A DNA stretch of 64,000 nt from Arenibacter latericius DSM 15913 (GTDB taxonomy: Bacteria > Bacteroidota > Bacteroidia > Flavobacteriales > Flavobacteriaceae). Position numbers and translations under genes: made by a program. The notes beneath the pieces were generated by a model that was not told where the DNA came from, ran no database searches, and saw only the letters and a list, made by a program, of their open reading frames with translations. Shown in pieces: positions 43,082-51,759 of this stretch (positions are counted from its first letter, which is position 1; each line of letters begins with the position of its first letter). Location: the NCBI RefSeq assembly GCF_000424985.1, contig NZ_AUKX01000002.1, positions 62,001 through 126,000 on the forward strand, in the 5' to 3' direction.

Positions 43082-43912
43082 ATGAAAAAGATAAGTATTT
43101 TCCTAGTTTTAATAATGAGTTTTTCTCTAAACTCCCAAAGCCATCCCACTAAAGAATGGGATACCGATCCTGTTTCAGATTCAGAAGAGGAAAAGGTGTC
43201 TGCATTTAAGCCAGGGGAATGGTTAAAGTTTCGTATCCACTACGGTTTTTTAAATGCAAGTTACGCCACATTACATGTTACCTCTAAAAATTTAAATGGA
43301 ATTCCTGTTTACCACGTTGTTGGTAATGGGAAAACCACAGGCTTTGCTAGTATCTTTTTTAAGGTAGATGATACTTATGAGAGTTATTTTGATAAACGAG
43401 ATGGTAGGCCTTATAAATTTATTCGAAAAATAAATGAAGGTGGGTATACCAAGGATGTTGAGGTTAATTTTGATTATGACTCCGAAACTGCTGTATTGAA
43501 AGATAAAAAGAACGATAAAAAGTTTAATTTTACTATTCAAGAGGATATCCAAGATTTAGTTTCTGCATTTTATTATATTCGCAACACTTACAAATTTGAG
43601 GATTTGGTAGTTGGCCAAAGTATTAAGCTTGATGTGCTTTATGATGATGATGGAGTGTTTAATTTTAAGCTAAAATATTTAGGTAAAGAGGTTCTGAAAA
43701 CCAAATACGGTAAGGTTGAAAGCCTAAAGTTTAGACCCTATGTGCAATCCGGAAGAGTCTTTAAGGAGCAGGAGAGCTTAACATTATGGGTTTCCAATGA
43801 CGAAAATAAGATTCCGTTACGTATACAGGCAGATTTAAGAGTTGGTGCCATTAAGGCCGACTTAGATGGGTATAACGGACTTAAACATCAATTTAAAATA
43901 ATAATGGATTAG
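43082..43912 (+). CDS. DUF3108 domain-containing exported protein
   Basis: 276 residues. Signal peptide (about 1-19, ending FSLNSQS), then DUF3108 (about 40-270) with FKPGEWLKFRIHYGFLNASYATLHV, the family's opening, and PLRIQADLRVGAIKADLDGY at the end. Periplasmic or outer-membrane beta-rich protein of unknown role. First gene of a four-gene operon: the dioxygenase starts one base after its stop. Confidence 0.9.
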   Translation: MKKISIFLVLIMSFSLNSQSHPTKEWDTDPVSDSEEEKVSAFKPGEWLKFRIHYGFLNASYATLHVTSKNLNGIPVYHVVGNGKTTGFASIFFKVDDTYESYFDKRDGRPYKFIRKINEGGYTKDVEVNFDYDSETAVLKDKKNDKKFNFTIQEDIQDLVSAFYYIRNTYKFEDLVVGQSIKLDVLYDDDGVFNFKLKYLGKEVLKTKYGKVESLKFRPYVQSGRVFKEQESLTLWVSNDENKIPLRIQADLRVGAIKADLDGYNGLKHQFKIIMD

Positions 43913-43913
43913 A

Positions 43914-44888
43914 ATGGATAAAGATCATATAGATTCCCAGATTTCCAAATTAGAAGAAAAATACAAGGACTCCGGGCAAGATCTTAGTTCTTATTTAGAC
44001 GGGCTGCTCTATCAGCGGTACTTAACTTATTGGGATTATATTAATTTGGATACCCTGCTTAGTATTCAAGTGCCTAGAACGCATTTTCCCGATGAGGAGA
44101 TATTTATAATGTACCATCAGATTACCGAGCTATATTTTAAGCTTATACTGCACGAACAAAAACAACTGGTGGATGATAAATCTCAAGATGTTGATTTTTT
44201 CATAGAAAAGGCGAACCGAATAAATAGCTATTACAAAGTACTGATCTCCTCTTTTAGCGTAATGATAAAAGGTATGCAGCGGGAGCAATTTATGCAGTAT
44301 AGAATGGCCTTATTGCCGGCTAGTGGATTCCAGTCTGCTCAGTACAGAATGATAGAGCTCTACGCTACCTCTATGGAGAATTTAGTTCATTATTCCGAAC
44401 GCGATAATTTTTCTTCTGATGATACTATTGAGGAATTGTATGAGCAAATCTATTGGAAAAAAGGTGCTACCGATAAAACTACAGGAGAAAAGACACTCAC
44501 TCTAAAGCAATTTGAATACCGTTATACTCCTAGATTGATTAGGATAGCTAAGCAAGTGCAAAACAATACCATTTATAATAAATACCAACAACTTCCGCAA
44601 GAGGCCAAGAATAATAAAACATTAATTGATGCGTTAAAAGCATTGGATATGAATGCGAATGTGAACTGGCCATTAATGCATATGGGGTCGGCTTATCGAT
44701 ATCTTACCAAAGATGATACCCAAATAGAAGCTACTGGAGGGACTAATTGGAAGCAATATTTACCTCCTAGTTTCCAAAAAGTGATATTTTTTCCAGAATT
44801 ATATACAAAACAAGAGTTAAATAATTGGGGAAAACAATGGGTAGACCATATCTTTAACCCCGAAAAAGTAAATAGTAACGATGAGTAA
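43914..44888 (+). CDS. Tryptophan 2,3-dioxygenase family protein
   Basis: 324 residues, all-helical. TDO landmarks: YLTYWDYINLDTLLSIQVP (about 36-54), FIMYHQITELYFKLILHE (His68 aligns with the active-site distal His), SGFQSAQYRMIE (137-148), and WPLMHMGSAYRYL with His256 as the likely proximal haem ligand. The canonical substrate loop GTGGSSG is altered to EATGGTNW (272-279). TDO opens the tryptophan ring to N-formylkynurenine; with this change tryptophan itself is not assured. Kynurenine-pathway genes are not adjacent. Overlaps the next gene by 8 bases. Confidence 0.88.
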   Translation: MDKDHIDSQISKLEEKYKDSGQDLSSYLDGLLYQRYLTYWDYINLDTLLSIQVPRTHFPDEEIFIMYHQITELYFKLILHEQKQLVDDKSQDVDFFIEKANRINSYYKVLISSFSVMIKGMQREQFMQYRMALLPASGFQSAQYRMIELYATSMENLVHYSERDNFSSDDTIEELYEQIYWKKGATDKTTGEKTLTLKQFEYRYTPRLIRIAKQVQNNTIYNKYQQLPQEAKNNKTLIDALKALDMNANVNWPLMHMGSAYRYLTKDDTQIEATGGTNWKQYLPPSFQKVIFFPELYTKQELNNWGKQWVDHIFNPEKVNSNDE

Positions 44889-46149
44889 GTATTGGGTCCT
44901 AGTTTTTAGTTTAGTCTTTGTTGTTTCCTGTAAAGAAAGCAAGAAGGAAAGGGATGATGTGGCAGAATTGGTTACCATAGAGAAGCCTGTGGTAATGGAA
45001 GAATTTGGCTTTAATTTGAATGAATTTGAGGTGCTTAGGGATACCGTAAGGAAAGGAGATATTTTTGGTGAGATAATGCTAAAAAATAAAGTATCCTACC
45101 CTAAGATAGCTGCTATTACTGAAAATTATAAAGATACTTTTGATGTTCGTAAATTTAATATAGGGAAGCCGTATTTAATTTTAAAATCAAAAGACACCGT
45201 CAATACTGCTCAAGTTTTTATCTACCAAGACGATCCTATTAATTACACTGTAGTAGATTTGCGAGATAGCGTAGTGGCTTATAAGAGAAAGCAAAAGGTA
45301 AAATATGTAGAGCGTGAAGCCTCTGGCGTTATAGAAACCTCCTTGTCTGAAGCTATTTTGGCACAAGGAATAGATTATAACATTACTAATAGGTTATCTG
45401 AAATTTACGCATGGAATATCGATTTTTTTAGATTGCAAAAAGGGGATAAGTTTAAAGTTATTTATAAAGAGAAATACATTAACGACTCTATTTATGCTGG
45501 TGCAGGAAAAATAGAATCTGCTTATTTTGAGCATAATGGCGAACCGTTTTACGCTTTTAATTTTGTTACAGATTCTGTAAGGAATATCAGTGAGTATTAT
45601 GATCAGGAAGCAAAGAATCTTAGAAGAGCATTTTTACGTTCTCCGGTAGAGTTTAGTAGAATATCTTCTCGCTATAATCTTAATAGAAGAATTGCATATT
45701 ACGGGTATAAAGTACGGCCTCATAAAGGAACGGATTACGCTGCTGCGATTGGAACGCCTATTAGAGCAACGGCAAGTGGAACTGTGGTAGAGTCTACTAG
45801 AAGAGGCGGGAATGGTAAATACGTGAAAATAAAACACAACGGTACTTATAGCACGCAGTACCTGCACATGAGAGTGCAACATGTGAAGAAAGGTCAGTAT
45901 GTAAAACAGGGGGATATAATTGGTGAGATCGGGATGACCGGAAATACCAGTGGTCCGCACGTATGCTACCGTTTTTGGAAAAATGGGGTGCAGGTAGATC
46001 CCTTACGAGAAAAGTTGCCTACGGCAGATCCTATTGCTGATAGTTTAAAAACACAATACTTAGAGTATATAGCTCCATTAAAAAATAAGTTAGACTGTAT
46101 AGAATTCATAGAGCTTCCAGAGGAAGATCTACTTACTTTAAATAATTAA
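44881..46149 (+). CDS. M23 family metallopeptidase lipoprotein
   Basis: 422 residues, lipobox VVSC (Cys17). An N-terminal LysM/OapA-like portion (about 45-260) precedes the peptidase domain: HKGTDYA (His281, Asp285), YLHM (His329), GPHVCYRFW (His360, Cys362). In LytM-type enzymes the last motif is HxH; here the third zinc ligand is Cys. Likely a periplasmic or outer-membrane peptidoglycan endopeptidase, or a degenerate activator. In the DUF3108-TDO-M23-pgi operon: overlaps TDO, and pgi starts one base after its stop. Confidence 0.92.
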   Translation: MSKYWVLVFSLVFVVSCKESKKERDDVAELVTIEKPVVMEEFGFNLNEFEVLRDTVRKGDIFGEIMLKNKVSYPKIAAITENYKDTFDVRKFNIGKPYLILKSKDTVNTAQVFIYQDDPINYTVVDLRDSVVAYKRKQKVKYVEREASGVIETSLSEAILAQGIDYNITNRLSEIYAWNIDFFRLQKGDKFKVIYKEKYINDSIYAGAGKIESAYFEHNGEPFYAFNFVTDSVRNISEYYDQEAKNLRRAFLRSPVEFSRISSRYNLNRRIAYYGYKVRPHKGTDYAAAIGTPIRATASGTVVESTRRGGNGKYVKIKHNGTYSTQYLHMRVQHVKKGQYVKQGDIIGEIGMTGNTSGPHVCYRFWKNGVQVDPLREKLPTADPIADSLKTQYLEYIAPLKNKLDCIEFIELPEEDLLTLNN

Positions 46150-46150
46150 T

Positions 46151-47788
46151 ATGGCCATAAAGCATAGCAATCCTACTAATACCAACGCTTGGAAAGCATT
46201 ATCATCTCATTTTAAGGAGAGTTCAAATAAAACAATAAGAGAATATTTTTCCTCAAACCCAGATAGAGCCAAGGAATTTTCTATCACATGGAATGATTTT
46301 ACATTGGACTATTCTAAAAACAAAGTTTCTGGAGAAACTATGGAATTGCTTTTGCAATTAGCCAAGGAAATGGGGCTGCAAAATGCTATTAGTGATCAGT
46401 TTAATGGGAAACATATTAATGAAACTGAAAATAGAGCGGTTTTACACACAGCTTTAAGAGCAAAAGAGTCTGATGTTATAAAGGTAGATGGGGTAAATAT
46501 TGTCCCAGAAGTGTATGCTGTTAGAAAGAGAATGCAGCAATTTTCCGATTCTATAATTTCGGGCGGTGCAAAAGGGTATACTGGAAAAGCCTTTACCGAT
46601 GTTGTAAATATTGGAATTGGTGGATCTGACCTAGGACCAGAAATGGTAGTAAAAGCCCTTAAATTCTATGGTAACCATCTTAAGATGCATTTTGTTAGCA
46701 ATGTAGATGGGGATCATGTGCATGAAACTTTAAAAGAATTAGATCCAGAAACTACCTTGTTTGTTGTGGTTTCTAAGACTTTTACTACTCAGGAAACACT
46801 TTCTAACGCAACTACTATAAAAAATTGGTTCTTAAAATCTGCAAAGCAAGAAGATGTGGCCAAACATTTTGCTGCGGTATCTACGAATACTGAAAAAATT
46901 GCCGAATTTGGAATAGCATCGGAAAATGTTTTTCCAATGTGGAATTGGGTGGGAGGCCGTTTCTCTCTATGGAGTGCGGTAGGTCTATCTATATGTCTAG
47001 CCGTAGGTTATGATCATTTTAGTGCTCTTTTGGAGGGGGCTAATGAAATGGATACGCATTTTAAAGAGGCAGATTTTGATCAGAATATACCTGTTGTACT
47101 GGCATTGATTAGTGTTTGGTATAATAATTTTTATGGAGCCGAGACAGAGGCTGTTATACCTTACTCTCAATATCTATCTCGTTTTTCAGCCTATCTTCAA
47201 CAAGGAGTTATGGAGAGTAACGGGAAAAGTGTAGATAGGAATGGGAATCCGGTAGATTATCAAACAGGTACAATTATTTGGGGGGAGCCAGGAACTAATT
47301 CGCAACATGCCTTTTTTCAATTAATCCATCAGGGAACTAAATTAATTCCTACTGATTTTATTGGATTTAAAGAATCCCTATACGGAGACGACGATCATCA
47401 TAATAAATTAATGGCAAACTTTTTTGCCCAAACCAAGGCTCTTATGAGAGGTAAGACGGCCGAGGAGGTAAAAGAAGAGCTTAAAAATCAAAATAACGGA
47501 GAGGCTGCTGTACAATCTATTGTACCTTTTAAAGTATTTGAAGGTAATAAGCCAACCAATACCTTGCTTATTAATAAGTTGACTCCAAAATCTCTTGGTG
47601 CTCTTATAGCGTTATATGAACATAAAATATATGTGCAAGGGATAATTTGGAACATTTATAGTTACGATCAGTGGGGAGTAGAATTAGGTAAGCAACTAGC
47701 CACTGCGGTTTTAAATGATATAAATGGTCAGTCTGTTGCGGATCATGATGGTTCTACGTTAAATCTTTTAGCTTTGTTTAAAAATTAG
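46151..47788 (+). CDS. pgi: Glucose-6-phosphate isomerase
   Basis: 545 residues, full-length. Motifs: VNIGIGGSDLGPEMV (about 155-169), VSKTFTTQET (sugar-phosphate binding), the PGI signature GGRFSLWSAVGLSI (about 270-283), GEPGTNSQHAFFQLIHQG with catalytic Glu and His, and the C-terminal Lys segment YDQWGVELGKQLA. Interconverts glucose-6-phosphate and fructose-6-phosphate. Last gene of the operon starting with DUF3108; no clear terminator after it. Confidence 0.97.
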   Translation: MAIKHSNPTNTNAWKALSSHFKESSNKTIREYFSSNPDRAKEFSITWNDFTLDYSKNKVSGETMELLLQLAKEMGLQNAISDQFNGKHINETENRAVLHTALRAKESDVIKVDGVNIVPEVYAVRKRMQQFSDSIISGGAKGYTGKAFTDVVNIGIGGSDLGPEMVVKALKFYGNHLKMHFVSNVDGDHVHETLKELDPETTLFVVVSKTFTTQETLSNATTIKNWFLKSAKQEDVAKHFAAVSTNTEKIAEFGIASENVFPMWNWVGGRFSLWSAVGLSICLAVGYDHFSALLEGANEMDTHFKEADFDQNIPVVLALISVWYNNFYGAETEAVIPYSQYLSRFSAYLQQGVMESNGKSVDRNGNPVDYQTGTIIWGEPGTNSQHAFFQLIHQGTKLIPTDFIGFKESLYGDDDHHNKLMANFFAQTKALMRGKTAEEVKEELKNQNNGEAAVQSIVPFKVFEGNKPTNTLLINKLTPKSLGALIALYEHKIYVQGIIWNIYSYDQWGVELGKQLATAVLNDINGQSVADHDGSTLNLLALFKN

Positions 47789-47862
47789 TCCGAAAGTTTT
47801 GCGTTTTTCGCTAATCGTCAGCAACTTATTCTTTGCTGTATTTCTTACTTGAGTTTTTTTGT

Positions 47863-47870
47863 TAATTTTG
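47863..47870 (+). promoter_or_regulatory. -7 box of the 47961 TonB receptor gene
   Basis: TAATTTTG, perfect TAnnTTTG, followed by CGCC; TTTC at 47841-47844 is 18 bases upstream. The leader to the ATG is about 85 bases, long for this genome. Confidence 0.6.
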
Positions 47871-47960
47871 CGCCAACTAATTTAACATTGAATTAATATT
47901 CTGTTGCAAAAAAATAAACATGTTTGCAGCGTTAATTAAAAACTCTTTAACTCAAGAAGG

Positions 47961-50576
47961 ATGAGAAAAATTTACTTGGTTTTTGCTTTAGTATTAAGCA
48001 CGGCGGTCGGATTTGCACAGGGTGTAATTACCGGTTCTGTGGTAGACGGTGATTTAGGCGGACCTTTGCCAGGGGCAAATGTTATGGTTCAAGGCACCAC
48101 TACTGGTGTTGCTGCTGATTTTGACGGGAAGTTTAGTATAGAAGTTCCGCAAAATTCTGGTACGCTAGTGATTTCCTATATCGGATTTGTTAGTAAGAAG
48201 ATCAAATTTACTAAGACAGGTAATATTGGTGCTATTACTTTATTGCCCGATGCAGCGGAGCTAGAGGGTGTAGTAATTATTGGTACAGGGGTAATTGATT
48301 TGGCTAAAGATAGGCAAACTCCAATCGCTGTATCTACTATTAAGGCTGCTGATATAGCGCTTAAAGGTGGGAATTTAGAATTTCCAGAATTATTAAAATC
48401 TACTCCATCTGTTTATACATCTAGGAGTGGAGGTGGATTTGGAGATTCTCGAATCCAAGTTCGTGGTTTTGACCAATCTAACACGGCGTTCTTATTAAAC
48501 GGACAGCCAATTAACGGAATGGAAGATGGTAAAATGTACTGGTCTAACTGGCAAGGGGTAACGGATGTTGCTAATGCGGTTCAGGTACAAAGAGGATTAG
48601 GTTCTTCTAAATTAGCTATTTCTTCCGTTGGAGGTACTGTAAACATCGTTACCAAAACAGTAGACTCTAAAGAAGGAGGTTTTGTACAAACTATGGTAGG
48701 TAATGATAACTACCTAAAGACTTCTGCTTACTATTCTACTGGATTAAGTGAAAAAGGATGGGCGTTTTCTACCCTTTTAGGTCACTGGCAAGGAGATGGT
48801 TATAACGATTTTATGTCTGGAAATGGTCAGACTTACTTCTTCTCTGTAGGATATGTTCCTAATGAAAATCACACCTTTAACTTTTTAATTACAGGTGCTC
48901 CTCAAATTCACGATCAGAGAAACAGATATACTATTGCTACCCTTTTAGAAAAAGGAAAAAGGTATAATGATCAGTGGGGTTATTTAAATGGTGAGTTCAT
49001 GAATACTTCAGGAAACTACTACCATAAGCCAATAGCTAACTTAAGCTGGGACTGGAAAATGAACGATAGATCAGAATTGTCTACTGTGCTTTATGCGTCA
49101 TACGGTAGAGGAGGATCTATTGGATTAAGAAATTACAGCTCACAAGGAGATGATAATTTTGACTTAACTGGTCAATACAGATATAATAGGTCATTACCAT
49201 TAAACTCTAACGGTTTAATTGTAGGGGAAAGAAGAGCTAATGGCCGTCAGGCAGATATTTTAAGATCTAGTGTTAATGAGCATAGATGGTTTGGTATTGT
49301 AACTAACTTTAATCACCAAATCAACGATGTATTAAGTTTTAACGTAGGTTTCGACGGAAGATCTTATCACGGAGAGCATTTTAGAAGAGTAGTAGACTTC
49401 TTAGGTCTTGATGGATGGGATGATGATACCAATAACGAACAATTGGGATCAGACTACGTAATTACAAAGTCGTATAGTCCTAATCCTTGGAAAGCAACTT
49501 TCCACAGTACACCAAGAGATCAAAGACTTGGTTATGATAACCCAGAAGATATTCGTTACCTAGGTGGTTTCACTCAGTTAGAGTACGCAGGTGAAAAACT
49601 ATCTGCTTTTGTACAAGGTGCAGTATCAACTCAGTCTAACCAAAGATTTGATTACTTTAATTATGCTGAAGGAAACGAAGCTTCTGAAAAAGTAACCAAC
49701 ACAGGATTTAATGTGAAGACTGGTGCCAATTATAACTTTAATGCACAACATAATATTTTTGTTAATGCTGGTCATTATTCACGTCAGCCTTACCAAGATA
49801 ATATGTTCCTGAACTTTAGAAACGATATAAACCCATTATTAACCAATGAGAAAATCACTGGTTTCGAAGCTGGATACGGGTTTAGAAGTAGTGTTTTTGC
49901 TGCTAACGTAAATGCTTACCACACTACATGGGATGACAGAGTAGTTAGTGGTAGTTTAAGTTCTGGAGAAGGATTTTATCAGTTTGAAGGCGTAAAACAG
50001 GTGCATAGTGGTGTTGAAGTAGATTTCACTTTAAGACCAACCGATAACTTGCAGTTTAGAGGATATACTTCTATTGGTAACTGGGAGTATGACGGAGATG
50101 CTAGTCAGACTGTTTATGATGATAACCAAAATGTGGTAGCAGAAGGGGATCCTTTATATCTAAATGGAGTAAAAGTAGGTGATGCAGCTCAGTTCACTTA
50201 TGGTTTTGGTGGTAAATATGAATTTGTAAAAGGGATTAGTATTGATGCAGATTTTAACCAATACGATAATCTTTATGCAGGATTCTTACCAACTGATAAC
50301 GAATTTAAAACTCCTGATAACAGAGGTTCAGTGAAATTACCATCTTATGGGTTATTAGATGCTGGATTAACCTTCGATTGGAAAGTTAACCAAACGTATG
50401 ATCTAGTATTTAGAGTGAACATGAACAACGTTTTAGATGAGGAATATATTTCTGAATCCTTGAACAACAAACATGCAGAGGCTGGAGATGTAACTTATAA
50501 AGGAGTTAACGTTGCTAACCAAGCCTATTTTGGTTTTGGTAGAACTTGGAACGCTAGTATCCGTTTGAAGTTTTAA
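47961..50576 (+). CDS. TonB-dependent outer-membrane receptor, probably highly expressed
   Basis: 871 residues. Signal peptide (1-19), carboxypeptidase-regulatory-like domain (about 20-100, VITGSVVDGDLGGPLPGANV), plug (about 120-235: IQVRGFDQSNTAFLLNGQPI, VQRGLGSSKLAISSVGGTVN) and a barrel ending SIRLKF. It lacks a SusD partner, so it is an orphan receptor and not a classical polysaccharide-utilisation pair. Codon use is more biased than in neighbours (Arg almost only AGA, more AAC, TAC, TTC), suggesting high expression. Strong promoter and terminator make it monocistronic. Ligand unknown. Confidence 0.93.
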   Translation: MRKIYLVFALVLSTAVGFAQGVITGSVVDGDLGGPLPGANVMVQGTTTGVAADFDGKFSIEVPQNSGTLVISYIGFVSKKIKFTKTGNIGAITLLPDAAELEGVVIIGTGVIDLAKDRQTPIAVSTIKAADIALKGGNLEFPELLKSTPSVYTSRSGGGFGDSRIQVRGFDQSNTAFLLNGQPINGMEDGKMYWSNWQGVTDVANAVQVQRGLGSSKLAISSVGGTVNIVTKTVDSKEGGFVQTMVGNDNYLKTSAYYSTGLSEKGWAFSTLLGHWQGDGYNDFMSGNGQTYFFSVGYVPNENHTFNFLITGAPQIHDQRNRYTIATLLEKGKRYNDQWGYLNGEFMNTSGNYYHKPIANLSWDWKMNDRSELSTVLYASYGRGGSIGLRNYSSQGDDNFDLTGQYRYNRSLPLNSNGLIVGERRANGRQADILRSSVNEHRWFGIVTNFNHQINDVLSFNVGFDGRSYHGEHFRRVVDFLGLDGWDDDTNNEQLGSDYVITKSYSPNPWKATFHSTPRDQRLGYDNPEDIRYLGGFTQLEYAGEKLSAFVQGAVSTQSNQRFDYFNYAEGNEASEKVTNTGFNVKTGANYNFNAQHNIFVNAGHYSRQPYQDNMFLNFRNDINPLLTNEKITGFEAGYGFRSSVFAANVNAYHTTWDDRVVSGSLSSGEGFYQFEGVKQVHSGVEVDFTLRPTDNLQFRGYTSIGNWEYDGDASQTVYDDNQNVVAEGDPLYLNGVKVGDAAQFTYGFGGKYEFVKGISIDADFNQYDNLYAGFLPTDNEFKTPDNRGSVKLPSYGLLDAGLTFDWKVNQTYDLVFRVNMNNVLDEEYISESLNNKHAEAGDVTYKGVNVANQAYFGFGRTWNASIRLKF

Positions 50577-50599
50577 TTATAACTTCTAAAATAATTATT

Positions 50600-50626
50600 A
50601 AACCCTGCCATTGGCAGGGTTTTTTT
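50600..50626 (+). terminator. Terminator of the 47961 TonB receptor gene
   Basis: AAACCCTGCC, ATT, GGCAGGGTTT: 10-bp stem with a 3-base loop and a T tract. Confidence 0.92.
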
Positions 50627-50667
50627 ATGCATAAAATTCAGTACATTTATGGCTTAAACTTATATCT

Positions 50668-51108
50668 ATGTACGAAGTATTATTAAACTCACATTCTTAT
50701 TTGGCCTACGTGGTTTTGGCCGTACTTTTTTTAGCGGTTGCTAATGCAATTTTAGGGTGGACAGGGAAAAAGGACTTTACCTTGACCAAAGATTTTAGAA
50801 TTAGTTTGTTTGCTATGATTCTAGCTCATCTACAGCTTTTAGTAGGGCTAATTCTTTTCTTTGTTTCTCCTAAAGGATTAAATGCCATTCAAACATTAGG
50901 TATGGGAGGTTTAAGTTCTGCCGCTCGTTTAGTTGCTGTTGAACATCCTTTTATAAATATTATTGCACTTGTTTTTATTACCATTGGATGGTCTAAGCAT
51001 AAAAAAATATTAGAAGCCAAAGGGAAATTTAAAACAATTACCATTTTCTACGGTTTAGGATTGCTGTTATTTTTAAGTAGAATACCGTGGACACAATGGC
51101 TTAACTAA
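50668..51108 (+). CDS. Small four-helix membrane protein (cytochrome b-like label in flavobacteria)
   Basis: 146 residues with four hydrophobic segments (about 11-30, 46-66, 92-110, 123-141). His residues lie at helix ends: H9 in LLNSHSYLAY, H54 in ILAHLQLLVG, H93 in VEHPF and H110 in SKHKK. Similar flavobacterial proteins are often labelled cytochrome B; the His pattern could hold haem but the sequence does not prove it. Function unknown. Confidence 0.8.
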   Translation: MYEVLLNSHSYLAYVVLAVLFLAVANAILGWTGKKDFTLTKDFRISLFAMILAHLQLLVGLILFFVSPKGLNAIQTLGMGGLSSAARLVAVEHPFINIIALVFITIGWSKHKKILEAKGKFKTITIFYGLGLLLFLSRIPWTQWLN

Positions 51109-51116
51109 TACGAAAG

Positions 51117-51124
51117 TATATTTG
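51117..51124 (+). promoter_or_regulatory. -7 box of the DUF1080 gene
   Basis: TATATTTG, perfect TAnnTTTG, 36 bases before ATG 51161; a TTG-started longer frame (51122) would begin inside the box, which fixes the start at 51161. Confidence 0.6.
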
Positions 51125-51160
51125 AAATACAATTCTAATTTAACCACCAATATTTTTACC

Positions 51161-51754
51161 ATGAAAAACTTATTTACAATATTATTTTCCCTAACAGCCG
51201 CATCTATGATGGCCCAAGAAATATCTCTTTTTAATGGGAAAGACCTTAGCGGTTGGACCATTCATGGCACTGAAAAGTGGTATGTAGAAGATGGGTTGTT
51301 AGTATGTGAGAGCGGTCCTGACAAAGGATACGGATATCTAGCCACAGATAAACATTATAAGGATTTTGACCTTACACTAGAGTTTAAGCAGGAAGCAGAT
51401 GGTAATAGCGGGGTGTTTATAAGATCTACCGTAGATGGAACTACTGTAAGCGGTTGGCAGGTAGAAGTAGCCCCTCCAGGACACAATACCGGAGGTGTGT
51501 ACGAATCCTATGGTAGAGGTTGGTTAATTAAGCCAGATCCATCTAAGGACAGTGTTCTGAAGGAAGGTGAATGGAACACAATGAAGATTAGACTTTCTGG
51601 AGGTACCCTAATCTCTTGGTTAAACGGTACAGAAATGGTTAGGATTACCGACGACAAGATAGCAGAAGGCGAAGGATCAATAGCGCTTCAGATACATGAC
51701 GGTGGGGGAATTAGAGTGAAATGGAGAAACATTAAACTTTCCATACCACAATAA
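51161..51754 (+). CDS. DUF1080 (3-keto-disaccharide hydrolase-like) secreted protein
   Basis: 197 residues. Signal peptide (about 1-19, ASMMAQE), then one DUF1080 concanavalin-like domain: EISLFNGKDLSGWTIHG, GNSGVFIRSTV, WNTMKIRLSGGTLISWLNGTEM and IALQIHDGGGIRVKWRNIKL are all family hallmarks. DUF1080 enzymes hydrolyse 3-keto-glycosides after C3 oxidation; partner dehydrogenases are not in the window, so the substrate is unknown. Only 5 bases separate its stop from the convergent nuclease gene. Confidence 0.92.
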   Translation: MKNLFTILFSLTAASMMAQEISLFNGKDLSGWTIHGTEKWYVEDGLLVCESGPDKGYGYLATDKHYKDFDLTLEFKQEADGNSGVFIRSTVDGTTVSGWQVEVAPPGHNTGGVYESYGRGWLIKPDPSKDSVLKEGEWNTMKIRLSGGTLISWLNGTEMVRITDDKIAEGEGSIALQIHDGGGIRVKWRNIKLSIPQ

Positions 51755-51759
51755 AAAAA

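Noticed and set aside
27177-50576. SusC/SusD polysaccharide-utilisation loci
   Set aside because: Three TonB receptors occur but none is followed by a SusD-like gene or glycoside hydrolases.
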